Of a stretch of 64,000 nt of DNA, positions 54,931 through 63,480 are shown piece by piece. The translations under genes and the position numbers were made by a program. The notes under the pieces were generated by a model. The model saw only the letters and a list, made by a program, of their open reading frames with translations, was not told the origin of the DNA and ran no database searches. Source of the stretch: Kineosporia sp. NBRC 101731 (GTDB taxonomy: Bacteria; Actinomycetota; Actinomycetes; Actinomycetales; Kineosporiaceae); assembly GCF_030269305.1 (NCBI RefSeq), contig NZ_BSTC01000002.1, forward strand, positions 372,001 to 436,000, written 5' to 3'. How positions within the stretch are numbered: position 1 is the stretch's first letter; every line of letters starts with the position of its first letter.

Positions 54931-55118
54931 CGAAGAAGGGGAAGGAAGGACGAGGGTGACAGGGACGGGAGCAGAGGCTGCGGCACGGGCAGCAACGGCA
55001 GAGGCCCAGGGGGCAGGCGCTCACAGCGGACATACACAGCGGTCACAGACAGCGGAGCGCGTCCTTGCCCGATACGACTCATCGGTGGACGTCTACGCGC
55101 AGGTGCGCAACCGCGTCC

Positions 55119-55493
55119 TCAATTCTCGTCGTCATCGTCGGGAGACCAGCGCGCCCGGCGCATGTCCACCCGGTCGCCGCCCGGTCGCATCGGCGTGCCC
55201 TCCGACCGGTACTGCGCCAGCGCCCGGGCCTCGTGCCCGGAGGGTGGCATCCCGCCCGCCCGCAACACCCGCCACCAGGGCGCCAGACTGCCCCACTGGG
55301 ACATCACCTTGCCGACCTGGCGGGGACCGCCCCGCCCGATCAGCGCGGCCACGTCCCCATAGGTCAGCACCTGCCCCGGCGGGATGGCGTTCACCACATC
55401 CAGCACGTCGGCGACGAAGGTCTCGGCGGTGGAGGCGCTTTCATCTTCCGAATCATCAGTATCACCAGTCACGGGGTCCTGCGGAAATGGCAT
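55119..55493 (-). CDS. Alkyltransferase-like protein (ATL, MGMT family)
   Basis: A 124-residue protein with the DNA-binding half of O6-alkylguanine-DNA alkyltransferase. PPGQVLTYGDVAALIG and RQVGKVMSQWG form the helix-turn-helix with the Arg finger. The active site PCHR is PWWR here, so the alkyl-acceptor Cys is missing. ATL proteins bind O6-alkylguanine and recruit nucleotide excision repair. The acidic N-terminus (GDTDDSEDES) is disordered. GAGAGG lies 7 nt before the ATG on the minus strand. Confidence 0.88.
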   Translation of the reverse strand: MPFPQDPVTGDTDDSEDESASTAETFVADVLDVVNAIPPGQVLTYGDVAALIGRGGPRQVGKVMSQWGSLAPWWRVLRAGGMPPSGHEARALAQYRSEGTPMRPGGDRVDMRRARWSPDDDDEN

Positions 55494-55655
55494 GTCCGAC
55501 CTCTCTCACGATCCCTGTGACCCGCTGTGCCGCAGACTCATCCGTTCGACCGATGCCCGATGAGTAGGACGCCGGAAGGCCCTAAGCTTCCCTGACCCGC
55601 CACCGCCTCTCCAAGCCGCCAACCCCTCGGACACTCCCGCCGACAGATCGCGGAC

Positions 55656-57119
55656 ATGGTCTTCTCCTCGCCGACGTTCCTGTTCCTCTTCCTGCCGCTG
55701 ACCCTTCTGGCCTACCTCCTGGTGCCGCGGTCGGGGCGGAACGCCTGCCTCCTGCTGGCCAGCATCGCGTTCTACGTCTGGGGCGCGGGCGGCCACGTGT
55801 TCGTGCTGCTCTACGTGGCCGTCGTCAGCTTCTACGGCGCCCGCGCGGCCGGGCGGGCGAGAACACGGGCCCTCGAACCCACAACAGTGGACGGGAAACC
55901 CCTTCCGGGCGCTCCCCGCCGCGAGATCGCCGCCCTGATCGCCCTCGTCCTGGTACCGATCGCGCTGTACAAATACCTGCCCCCGGTGACGCAGTTCGTC
56001 GCGTCCACGGCCTGGCCGGGCGCGCCCCAGGTCCACTGGGCGCTCCCCCTCGGCATCTCCTTCTTCACGTTCCACGCGATCTCCTACGTGGTCGACGCCG
56101 GACGCGGCGACCTGCCCCCGGAACAGTCCCCGCGCGACTACCTGCTCTACCTGTTCCTCTTCCCGCACCAGATCGCCGGGCCGATCGTGCGGTACTCCGA
56201 GATCGTCCACGAGCTGAAGGACAGCCGGGAGGTCACGCTGGGCAACGCCACCTACGGCCTGACCCGGTTCGCCTGGGGGCTGACGAAGAAGGCCTACATC
56301 GCCGACTCGGCCGGCATCGTGGCGGATGCGGCCTTCGGCACCCCGGGCGGCAGTTTCAGTTCCAGTACCGCCTGGATCGGGGCACTGGCCTACGCGATCC
56401 AGATCTATTTCGACTTCAGCGGCTATTCGGACATGGCCATCGGCCTGGCCGCAATCTTCGGATTCCGGTTTCCCGAGAACTTCCGTTCGCCCTATACCGC
56501 CGCCGGGCCGGCCGAATTCTGGCGACGCTGGCACATGACCCTGTCGCGCTGGTTCCGGGATTACGTCTATATTCCCCTGGGTGGCAACCGTCACGGAATA
56601 CGCCGTGAGTACGCCGCCCTGCTGATCACCTTCCTGCTCACCAGCCTCTGGCACGGAGCGACCTGGGGATTTCTGGTCTGGGGCGGGCTCCACAGCCTGG
56701 CCCTGCTCGCCGAGCGCGTCACGGGCCTGCACCGCAAGACCCCGGGCATGCTTCTCACGGCACTGCGACGTGCGGCGATGGCGACGTTCGTGGTGTTCAG
56801 CTGGGTACCGTTCCGGGCCCCGACGCTGACCGGGGCGGTCGACGTCTGGCAGGCGATGTTCACGTTCCAGGGAGGCGAACCATCACCAGACGTCTACATC
56901 ACCCTGACCCCCTGGAACGAGCTCGCTCTGATGCTGGGGTTACTGGTGTTTCTGTTGCCGCGAAATGCCACAGGTTTTCAACTGATTCACGGTGGACATT
57001 CCGGAGGATTGACTTTTCGCTATCCCCTGGCCGCGGTCACCGCACCGGCCCTGCTGGCAGTTGCGGTGATCTCGGTACTCTGGCTGGATTTCAGCCCGTT
57101 CCTGTACTTCCAGTTCTGA
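55656..57119 (+). CDS. MBOAT-family O-acyltransferase (AlgI-like)
   Basis: A 487-residue polytopic membrane protein of the AlgI group, which moves acetyl groups across the membrane for O-acetylation of exopolysaccharides. It has about ten hydrophobic segments. YFDFSGYSDMAIG and FWRRWHMTLSRWFRDYVYIPLGGNR are AlgI signatures. The catalytic His is H333 in SLWHGATWGF. The start lacks a good Shine-Dalgarno sequence. It is 10 bp from the next gene, its likely extracytoplasmic partner. Confidence 0.92.
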   Translation: MVFSSPTFLFLFLPLTLLAYLLVPRSGRNACLLLASIAFYVWGAGGHVFVLLYVAVVSFYGARAAGRARTRALEPTTVDGKPLPGAPRREIAALIALVLVPIALYKYLPPVTQFVASTAWPGAPQVHWALPLGISFFTFHAISYVVDAGRGDLPPEQSPRDYLLYLFLFPHQIAGPIVRYSEIVHELKDSREVTLGNATYGLTRFAWGLTKKAYIADSAGIVADAAFGTPGGSFSSSTAWIGALAYAIQIYFDFSGYSDMAIGLAAIFGFRFPENFRSPYTAAGPAEFWRRWHMTLSRWFRDYVYIPLGGNRHGIRREYAALLITFLLTSLWHGATWGFLVWGGLHSLALLAERVTGLHRKTPGMLLTALRRAAMATFVVFSWVPFRAPTLTGAVDVWQAMFTFQGGEPSPDVYITLTPWNELALMLGLLVFLLPRNATGFQLIHGGHSGGLTFRYPLAAVTAPALLAVAVISVLWLDFSPFLYFQF

Positions 57120-57129
57120 TTGTTCTGCC

Positions 57130-58617
57130 ATGCTGTTCTTCGTGGGCCGAACCATCATCCTTCCCGACGACGACGAGCCCGGGCATTCGTCAGGTCAGGG
57201 CGACCGGGCAGCCGGGCCGGCCGGTTCGTTCAGTGGGTTCGGCTCCCGCGACGGCGTGTCCCCCTCCCTCTTCGCCGTCGCTGTGCGTCACGCCGAGCAC
57301 CCCGACCGGCTGGAAGTCATCCATCACCCGGCACCGGAGGCCGGTGTGGATGACGAACCCGGTTCCTCCGCCGCGCAGGAGCTCGAAGAGCTGCTGGCCC
57401 GGTTCCGCGCCGAACGTCAGCGCAGGCGCAGCGTGAGGGCAGCCCGGGTCCTGGTGGCCCTGTTCGCCGTCACGCTGCTCGCCGTCTGGCTGCTCGACCC
57501 GCCGTTGCCATGGGGCGAGGAGAACCGCAGCCCGACGTCGTTCCCGCACGTCTCGCCCTCGGGCATCCTCAGCGGCGCCGACTCCCAGCAGACCGACGCC
57601 GCCCTGCGCGACCGCCTGGCCCTGCGTCAGTACGTCACCGAGGCGATCGGCGAGGCCTCGCGCGACCGGCTCGGCACCAGCCTGAACCCGGCCGTGGTGC
57701 TGGGCGAGAACCGCACGCCGTTCCTCTCCGAAGACTTCACGCTGCCCTGCCGGTACCCGTTCGACGCCGCCGCGACCCGGGCCGGGCTCGCCAAGCTCAC
57801 CCAGATCGCCTCCGGCACCGGTAAGTCCGTCATGGTGGCGATCGCTCCGGACAAGTCGGCGATCATGAGCGACATCCTCGGCCCGCGCGCCGACGCCCTG
57901 CTGGCCTGCGCCGACCAGGTGCGCAGCACGACCGAGCAGACCTGGCCGGTCACCGGCGGCCTGGCGACCGGGCCGGTCGTGACCAGCTGGGACCAGCTCC
58001 AGGCGGCGCAGGACGCGGCCCCGGGCTCGGTGTTCCAGAAGGGCGACAGCCACTGGACCAGCCAGGGCGCCCTGGTCTGGTCGAAGACCGTGATCGACGC
58101 CCTGATCGCCCGGGGCGAGGCGCCGGGTTCCCTGTCCGGGGCCCCCGACGCGGTGCAGGTACAGGACGAGCAGGCCGACAACGATCTGTACCGGCTGATG
58201 GGCATCTCGAAGAAGGCGATGGTGCCCGTCTACCAGGTGACCCGCAAAGACGTGACGATTCGCGCCCGCACCGTGAAATCGCCCTCCGGCCGGGGTATTG
58301 CCGTGTTCCGGGCCTGGTCGACCGACGCGCCGATGATCGACGGCCGCACGCTGGTGGTGAACGACTCGTTCATCTCCCGCGCCGAGGGCCTGCTCGCCCC
58401 GTACTTCACCGATCTCGAGGTGATGCACTGGTCCGACTTCCTCACCGCGGTGCAGGACGACGACCTACCGGAGTTCGACCGGATCATCATCGAGACGGTG
58501 CAGCGCGGCTGGCCCCAGCGCGCGGGCTGGCTGCAGGAGGGCCAGCCGATGTACGAGTCCCTGGCCGCCGAGCTGGGAACCCCCAGAGAAGACGAAACCA
58601 GCTCGTCGGACAAGTGA
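57130..58617 (+). CDS. AlgX/AlgJ-like SGNH acetyltransferase
   Basis: A 495-residue type II membrane protein. The first 95 residues are predicted cytoplasmic, one membrane segment lies at about 100-120 (VLVALFAVTLLAVWLL), and the rest faces outside. KGDSHWTSQG (D306, H308) and VVNDSFIS (S413) correspond to the catalytic triad pattern of AlgJ/AlgX-type acetyltransferases. The protein probably transfers acetyl delivered by the adjacent MBOAT protein to a surface polysaccharide. The start is ATG 57130 with no strong Shine-Dalgarno sequence; translational coupling is possible. Confidence 0.83.
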   Translation: MLFFVGRTIILPDDDEPGHSSGQGDRAAGPAGSFSGFGSRDGVSPSLFAVAVRHAEHPDRLEVIHHPAPEAGVDDEPGSSAAQELEELLARFRAERQRRRSVRAARVLVALFAVTLLAVWLLDPPLPWGEENRSPTSFPHVSPSGILSGADSQQTDAALRDRLALRQYVTEAIGEASRDRLGTSLNPAVVLGENRTPFLSEDFTLPCRYPFDAAATRAGLAKLTQIASGTGKSVMVAIAPDKSAIMSDILGPRADALLACADQVRSTTEQTWPVTGGLATGPVVTSWDQLQAAQDAAPGSVFQKGDSHWTSQGALVWSKTVIDALIARGEAPGSLSGAPDAVQVQDEQADNDLYRLMGISKKAMVPVYQVTRKDVTIRARTVKSPSGRGIAVFRAWSTDAPMIDGRTLVVNDSFISRAEGLLAPYFTDLEVMHWSDFLTAVQDDDLPEFDRIIIETVQRGWPQRAGWLQEGQPMYESLAAELGTPREDETSSSDK

Positions 58618-58618
58618 T

Positions 58619-59395
58619 TCAGGAGGCTCGGGAGCGCGGGGCGATCATCACGAGAGCGCACGCCAGCACCGCGAAGAGGCCCGCGCCACCACCGTACGTC
58701 GCCACCAGGTAGGGCAGGCTCTGCGTGCCGGGACGGGTCAGGGCCGCCCACAGCCCGATCGACGAACCGGCGCCCGTGCACAGCAGCACGATGGCCACGA
58801 CCCAGGCCGAAACCGCTCGGGACACAGGCCTGATCCGCGACGGCACCGACCGGGGCGGGGTCTGCGACCACCAGCGCCACAGCGCCCAGCCGATGAGCAA
58901 CAGCCCGACGACGCTGCTGGCGAACTGCGCCCAGCGGGCCCCCAGCATGCTGCCGTGCTGCTGCGCGAGCCAGGACATGTGCGCGGTACCCCAGCGGTCC
59001 GGATGCGTGAACTCGTCCCAGAAGACATGTGTCACCGCGCCGACGAGCAGGGAGAGCACCACGAGCGCGGCCGCCCGGAGGGTGCCCAGGTTCTGCCGCA
59101 GCGGTACCGGCAGCCCCCCCACCCGGTCGCGCACCGGCCGCGGCGAGACCGCCACGGCCAGCGGCGCGATCAGGGCCTGCCAGACCACGAACGCGAAAAG
59201 GCCCATCAGCAGGTCCAGTCCGACGATTCCGGTGACCGTGTGACTGGCGTGCGAGACGGGCCAGCGGGCTTCCTGCGGCAGCGGCACGTAGTAGACCAGG
59301 TCGGGGGTCATGCTGCCGATCACCAGCGCCGACGGCACCAGGCCGGTGCGCAGGAACGGCAGCACGGCGGCCGGGTGACTCCCGGTGAAGGGCAT
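58619..59395 (-). CDS. DUF4184 family membrane protein
   Basis: A 258-residue membrane protein beginning with MPFTGSHPAAVLPFLR and GSMTPDLVYY, the DUF4184 signature. SHASHTV and FWDEFTHPDRWG contain conserved His and Asp, suggesting a metal-dependent hydrolase related to LexA-like/YdjM phospholipase families. About five hydrophobic segments are present. GGAG is 6 nt before the ATG. Its 3' end nearly touches that of the acetyltransferase gene. The function is unknown. Confidence 0.85.
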   Translation of the reverse strand: MPFTGSHPAAVLPFLRTGLVPSALVIGSMTPDLVYYVPLPQEARWPVSHASHTVTGIVGLDLLMGLFAFVVWQALIAPLAVAVSPRPVRDRVGGLPVPLRQNLGTLRAAALVVLSLLVGAVTHVFWDEFTHPDRWGTAHMSWLAQQHGSMLGARWAQFASSVVGLLLIGWALWRWWSQTPPRSVPSRIRPVSRAVSAWVVAIVLLCTGAGSSIGLWAALTRPGTQSLPYLVATYGGGAGLFAVLACALVMIAPRSRAS

Positions 59396-59536
59396 GTAGT
59401 ACTCCGAATCGTTACATCGCAGACGGTTCCCTCGAAATGCGCGCTTCCGGCGCTGCCCTCAAGATCGTCTCATCGCCCGGTGATCATCGGGCAGTAACCG
59501 TCCCTTCCCCCTCGGGGACCTACCCAGGAGGTAACC

Positions 59537-59704
59537 GTGCTCGCGATTGCTGCCGCCGTGGCCTTTGGCCTTGCCCTGCTTCTTGACTTCGCGAACGCCG
59601 ATCTGGGCGACGCGTTCACCAACACCACGCTGATGACGCTGGGTCTGTTCCTGCTGGCTCTGCACTTCGCCGGCGTCGGTACCCGTGGCCGGAGCCACCG
59701 CTGA
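59537..59704 (+). CDS. 55-residue small membrane protein
   Basis: A GTG at 59537 follows AGGAGG by 6 nt, the best ribosome-binding site in this part of the window. The peptide starts MLAIAAAVAFGLALLLDF, has an acidic turn (NADLGD) and a second hydrophobic stretch (LMTLGLFLLALHFAGVG), and ends with the basic RGRSHR. Two transmembrane segments in hairpin form are likely. It is below the size cut-off of most gene callers. The function is unknown. Confidence 0.75.
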   Translation: MLAIAAAVAFGLALLLDFANADLGDAFTNTTLMTLGLFLLALHFAGVGTRGRSHR

Positions 59705-59758
59705 CCTCTCGGCTCCGGTAGTTCAGCCGACAGTCGTTCCAGCAGTGGACGACGTGGC

Positions 59759-60970
59759 TCAGTAGCGCGGTTGCGTGGGATCGATCTCGTCGATCCATCT
59801 CAAGACGCCTCCGGGTACGTGGGCCACGTCGTCCAGCCCTGCGTCACGGGCCATTTCGAGAACCTGAGCAGACCGTCCACCGCTCTTGCAGTGCAGCACC
59901 ACCGGACGCCCCTGGGCGATCTGCGCGAGCAGAGCACCCGCGTCCCCCGTTCGCAGCACCGACATCGGCAGCCCGACCGCACCGGGGATCGACGCGATCA
60001 GCCGTTCTTCGGGTTCCCGCACGTCGACCAGCACGAAATCGTCGTCGCCGCGCCCACGCCGCTCCAGGCGCCGGGCCAGTTCGCCGACGCTGACGTCACT
60101 GGCATCACTGGCCTGGTCACCCGACCCGTCGGGCGCCGGGATGCCGCAGAAGGCCTCGTAATCCGCGGCCAGTTCACTGATCGGCACAGCGTCGGGGGCA
60201 GGCCGCACCCGAATCGTCTGCCAGGTCATCCCGGCCGCGTCGAACAGCATGATCCGGCCCAGAAGTGGCTCTCCGACACCGGTGATCAGCTTGATCGCCT
60301 CGGTCGCCATGACTGAACCGATGGCCGCGCACGTCACCCCCAGCACGCCCCCCTCGGCGCACGACGGCACCGACCCGGGCGGCGGGGGCGTGGGATGAAG
60401 GTCGCGATAGGTCACCGGCGCATGCCCCTGCGGCGGCCGCGACCAGAACACCGAGACCTGCCCGTCGAACCGGAACACCGAGCCCCAGACCAGCGGCACC
60501 CCGGCTATCGAACAGGCATCGCCGACCAGGTACCGCGTGGCGAAATTGTCGGTACCGTCGAGCACCACGTCGTGCCCCTCGATGATCTCCAGGGCGTTGT
60601 CACGGGTGATCCGGTTCTGCCGCGACTCCACCTTCACGAGGGGGTTCAGCTCGGCCAGGGCCCGCACCGCGCTGTCGACCTTGGGCGTTCCCAGCGCCGA
60701 CCCGGCGTGCAGCACCTGGCGGTGAAGGTTCGACACCTCCACCACGTCGTCGTCGATCACGCTGATCGTGCCGACCCCGGCCGCCGCCAGATAGGTCAGC
60801 ACCGGGCTGCCCAGTCCTCCGGCGCCGATCACCAGCACCCGGGCGTTCTTCAGCCGTCGCTGCCCCACACTCCCCAGGCCGGGCAGGAGCACCTGCCGCG
60901 AGTACCGGGTGAACTCGTCCGCGGTGAGCTCCTCACCGGGCTCGACCAAGGGTTGCATCGGCGGCCTCAC
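59759..60970 (-). CDS. moeZ: MoeZ: molybdopterin-synthase adenylyltransferase with rhodanese domain
   Basis: A 403-residue two-domain protein. The ThiF/MoeB E1-like domain (about 20-270) has IGAGGLGSPVLTYLAAAGVG (ATP-binding), DDDVVEVSNLHRQ and DGTDNFATRY. The rhodanese domain (about 290-403) carries the sulfur-accepting C361 in HCKSGGRS. MoeZ activates the C-terminal glycine of sulfur-carrier proteins for molybdopterin, thiamine or cysteine pathways. The GTG at 60970 overlaps the DUF3152 stop (GTGA). An ATG at 60958 with GTGAGG upstream is an equally good start. Confidence 0.93.
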   Translation of the reverse strand: MRPPMQPLVEPGEELTADEFTRYSRQVLLPGLGSVGQRRLKNARVLVIGAGGLGSPVLTYLAAAGVGTISVIDDDVVEVSNLHRQVLHAGSALGTPKVDSAVRALAELNPLVKVESRQNRITRDNALEIIEGHDVVLDGTDNFATRYLVGDACSIAGVPLVWGSVFRFDGQVSVFWSRPPQGHAPVTYRDLHPTPPPPGSVPSCAEGGVLGVTCAAIGSVMATEAIKLITGVGEPLLGRIMLFDAAGMTWQTIRVRPAPDAVPISELAADYEAFCGIPAPDGSGDQASDASDVSVGELARRLERRGRGDDDFVLVDVREPEERLIASIPGAVGLPMSVLRTGDAGALLAQIAQGRPVVLHCKSGGRSAQVLEMARDAGLDDVAHVPGGVLRWIDEIDPTQPRY

Positions 60971-61902
60971 GGGTGCGGCCAGGGATTGGGCCTGCAGCCG
61001 AGCAGGCCCTTCGTCTGCTGCATCATGAGCGGCGCCCGCTTTCCCCGACCGGCGCAGTACTCGTGACCGTGACCGAGGGCGTGACCCACCTCGTGGTTGA
61101 CGACATAGTGGCGGTAACCCGTGCGGTCCTTCTTATATTCGGGGATCGCCTTGGTCCACCGGTACGTGGTCAGCACCACCCGCCCGCCGTTGCGGCAGGA
61201 CAGCTTGCCGAAGGTCTTCAGCGGCAGGCACATCGACGCCGAGGTCTCCGGGCTGGCCAGCGTCACCGTGGTGAAGGCCTCCGAGGCCTTGTCGGTGCGC
61301 GCGAAGCGCCGGGTGCCGTCCTCGGTCCAGCTGCGGTCGTCGTTCAGCGTGGCCAGCACGAAGTCGGCGAACTTCTCCCCGTCGATCGCCACGCCCTTCT
61401 CGACCTGCACGCGCACCTTGTAGACCTTGCCCTGACCCGGCGCCTTGGCCGTGCCCTTCACCGTCCTCAGCGTGCCCGAGGCCTTCCACTTCACCTTCGC
61501 CGAGGTCAGACCGGCCTCCACATCTGCCTCGGTGAGGCCCTTGGGCAGGTCGGCGGTGTCGTCGGCGGTGGACGTCGTGTCGGACTCGCCCGCAGCAGTG
61601 CCGGTGGTCGTCGGGGTGGCCGGGGTCGGCGGGGTCGCCGTCGTCGCGCTGTTGGAGGACGATGTGGAGGACGAGGTGGTGGACGCGGTCGCGGAGGTTC
61701 CCTCCGACGACCCCGAGCAGCCGGCCAGGGCCAGGGCCATCACGACGAGCACGACCGGCAGAACCGCCGACCGGCCCCGGACCGCCAGATCATGGGCCTG
61801 CGCTGCGCACCGGGCGCCCGGAAGTCGCCCGCTCCCGCCGGCTCCGGGCACCGAATCCGGCGCATCCGGCGCATCCGGCGAATCCGGCCTGGTCGAGCTC
61901 AT
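60967..61902 (-). CDS. DUF3152 lipoprotein with zincin-type HExxH motif
   Basis: A 311-residue exported protein. Residues 10-45 are hydrophilic with PDAPDAPDS repeats encoded by 9-bp DNA repeats (61860-61885). Then follows a signal segment ending in the lipobox ALAGC. A Ser/Thr-rich spacer leads to the DUF3152 domain. NHEVGHALGHGHEYC near the C-terminus is an HExxHxxGHxH zinc-protease motif. The ATG at 61902 is preferred because AGGAGGG precedes it; a GTG at 61929 would put that site inside the gene. The long N-terminus before the lipobox is unusual. The substrate is unknown. Confidence 0.87.
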   Translation of the reverse strand: MSSTRPDSPDAPDAPDSVPGAGGSGRLPGARCAAQAHDLAVRGRSAVLPVVLVVMALALAGCSGSSEGTSATASTTSSSTSSSNSATTATPPTPATPTTTGTAAGESDTTSTADDTADLPKGLTEADVEAGLTSAKVKWKASGTLRTVKGTAKAPGQGKVYKVRVQVEKGVAIDGEKFADFVLATLNDDRSWTEDGTRRFARTDKASEAFTTVTLASPETSASMCLPLKTFGKLSCRNGGRVVLTTYRWTKAIPEYKKDRTGYRHYVVNHEVGHALGHGHEYCAGRGKRAPLMMQQTKGLLGCRPNPWPHP

Positions 61903-61929
61903 TGCGGCTGATCCCTCCTGTACGGCCAC

Positions 61930-62284
61930 TTCCCGTCCGGCACGCTACCGGCCCCGGCGGGTCCTGAGAGCCGGGAGTACAGCCAGGTGACTGACGTGAC
62001 TTCCGTGGGCGAAGACGGGCAGGCTGGACGCCGGTGTCCTCGACGGAGAGGGTGCAGCAAGAGGATGGTTAAGAACTCGCAGGTATCGGCTATACCCCTT
62101 TGAGTGGCGTTGAAACGTGGGAACGATCACCCGAATGGATGTACCTGGTACCGCAGAGTGTCTAGGCGCACCGCGATTTGGTAACGCCTCGTAGCCTTAC
62201 AATCACTTAAAGCATCGGAATCGCGGGGGCGCAGCCGAAGCGTCTTAGCATCCGCTGACGGGCACTGATGCGGGGAGGCAAGCA
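61930..62284. promoter_or_regulatory. Divergent promoter region between DUF3152 and TetR genes
   Basis: No gene is supported in these 355 bp. The part near 62190-62230 is AT-richer (AATCACTTAAAGCATCGG) and probably holds the TetR-gene promoter. A GGGAAC at 62119 recalls an ECF-type -35 box but no clear -10 partner follows. Confidence 0.35.
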
Positions 62285-63004
62285 ATGTCGACACCAGAGG
62301 TGCGCTCGCGCGGAACCCGGCTGCCGAGGACGGCACGACGCAGCCAATTGCTCGGAGCAGCGCGAGAGGTATTCGTGGCTCAGGGCTATCACGCGGCTGC
62401 GATGGACGAGATCGCCGAGCGGGCCGGGGTCAGCAAGCCGGTCCTCTACCAGCATTTCCCGGGTAAACGGGATCTGTACCTGGCGCTGATCGAACAGCAT
62501 TCCGCCGAGGTGGTGGAATGCCTGCGCGGGGCGATCGAGGGCACGACCGACAACAAGATGCGGGTCGCCGGGGCGATGGGGGCGTTCTTCGATTTCATCG
62601 ACCGGGAGAACGAGTCGTTCCGGCTCATCTTCGAGTCCGACCTGACCAACGACCCGGACGTCCGGGCTCGGGTGGAGTCGGTGAACGAGCAGTGCGGGCG
62701 AATGGTCGCCGAGCTGATCCACGAGGAGTCCGGGCTGCCCTGGCCGGAGTGTGAGCTCATCGGGATGGGCCTCTCCGGCATGGCCCATGTCGCTGCGCGC
62801 TACTGGCTGCAGAAGGGGCGTCAGATGCCCCGGGAGGAAGCGGTGCGCCTGCTCGCCGGGATCACCTGGCGGGGTATCGCGGCCATTCCCCTGCAGGAGA
62901 ACGAGGACATGCTGCCTGGTCAGCCGGCCACTCCCCGTCCTGTGACCGACCTGACCGACCTGACCGAGCTGGGCGAGAACCAGCCCGCGGCCCACCGGTC
63001 CTGA
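62285..63004 (+). CDS. TetR/AcrR family transcriptional regulator
   Basis: A 239-residue repressor. The N-terminal HTH is at about 20-65 (RRSQLLGAAREVFVAQGY, AMDEIAERAGVSKPVLYQHF). The C-terminal ligand domain is helical. A DLTDLTEL repeat follows near the end. GGGAGG lies 6 nt before the ATG. The order TetR-DUF3107-ferritin-like matches the Rv3208-Rv3208A-Rv3210c neighbourhood of mycobacteria. Its targets are unknown; self-regulation from the adjacent intergenic region is possible. Confidence 0.9.
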   Translation: MSTPEVRSRGTRLPRTARRSQLLGAAREVFVAQGYHAAAMDEIAERAGVSKPVLYQHFPGKRDLYLALIEQHSAEVVECLRGAIEGTTDNKMRVAGAMGAFFDFIDRENESFRLIFESDLTNDPDVRARVESVNEQCGRMVAELIHEESGLPWPECELIGMGLSGMAHVAARYWLQKGRQMPREEAVRLLAGITWRGIAAIPLQENEDMLPGQPATPRPVTDLTDLTELGENQPAAHRS

Positions 63005-63171
63005 GCCTCGGCGAAGGGTCCGCCGACGGCACGGGCGAGGCGCGACGATTCCGCTGTCGGCTAATCATGCGTGCCGCCCGGTTCAGCGCGCCTTCTGGCG
63101 GTTAGGCTTTCGTCGACCAACGACAACGCCACCCCGCGAGGGGGCCGGCAAGGACGGAAGGGGCCACTCGC

Positions 63172-63396
63172 GTGGAGGTCAAGATCGGCGTCCGGGACAT
63201 CCCGCGCGACATCGTGCTGGAGTCCGACGACTCGGCCGAGGCGGTCGCGAACGCGGTCGAGGCCGCGATCAGCGGCGGCTCGCTGCTGCGTCTCAAGGAC
63301 GACAAGGGCCGCACGATCGTCGTTCCGGGCAACCTGATCGGCTACGTCGAGATCGGCGCGGAAGAGACCCGTCGCGTAGGTTTCGGCACGATCTGA
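63172..63396 (+). CDS. DUF3107 family protein (TB9.4-like)
   Basis: A 74-residue protein: VKIGVRDIPRDIVLESDDSAEAV, then RTIVVPGNLIGYVEIGAEE and a C-terminal RRVGFGTI. The family is small, conserved in actinobacteria and of unknown function; the mycobacterial homologue is a T-cell antigen. The GTG at 63172 has AAGGGG about 9 nt upstream. A hairpin terminator follows immediately. Confidence 0.9.
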   Translation: MEVKIGVRDIPRDIVLESDDSAEAVANAVEAAISGGSLLRLKDDKGRTIVVPGNLIGYVEIGAEETRRVGFGTI

Positions 63397-63406
63397 GTTC
63401 GTGAGT

Positions 63407-63450
63407 GAAGAAGGCGCCGCTCCCGGTCATCCCGGGACGGCGCCTTCTTC
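63407..63450. terminator. Bidirectional hairpin terminator
   Basis: GAAGAAGGCGCCG pairs with CGGCGCCTTCTTC around an inner CCCGG/CCGGG stem. It lies between the convergent DUF3107 and ferritin-like genes, with T- and A-containing flanks on both sides. Confidence 0.85.
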
Positions 63451-63480
63451 ACGTCTGGGTCCTAGAGCGTCCTGGACGGC

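Larger units (their letters stand above)
54611..55118. other. 508-bp intergenic region with three fold-back sequences
   Basis: No gene is supported. The region holds a 54-bp perfect palindrome (54774-54827), the hairpin GATTCTC-C-GAGAATC (54852-54866) and a copy of the interspersed element (54881-54930). It is upstream of adnA and downstream of the alkyltransferase-like gene, both on the minus strand. Confidence 0.7.

Noticed and set aside
54919-55567. Plus-strand frame starting MITN in element copy C
   Set aside because: It runs antisense through the alkyltransferase-like gene and has no recognisable protein features.
59705-59758. GGCTCCGGTAGTTCAG resembling the start of a tRNA
   Set aside because: No acceptor, anticodon or T-arm pairing follows.
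62139-62156. GTACCTGGTACC resembling part of the 54-bp palindrome
   Set aside because: Only a partial match and not a dyad of the same heptamers.
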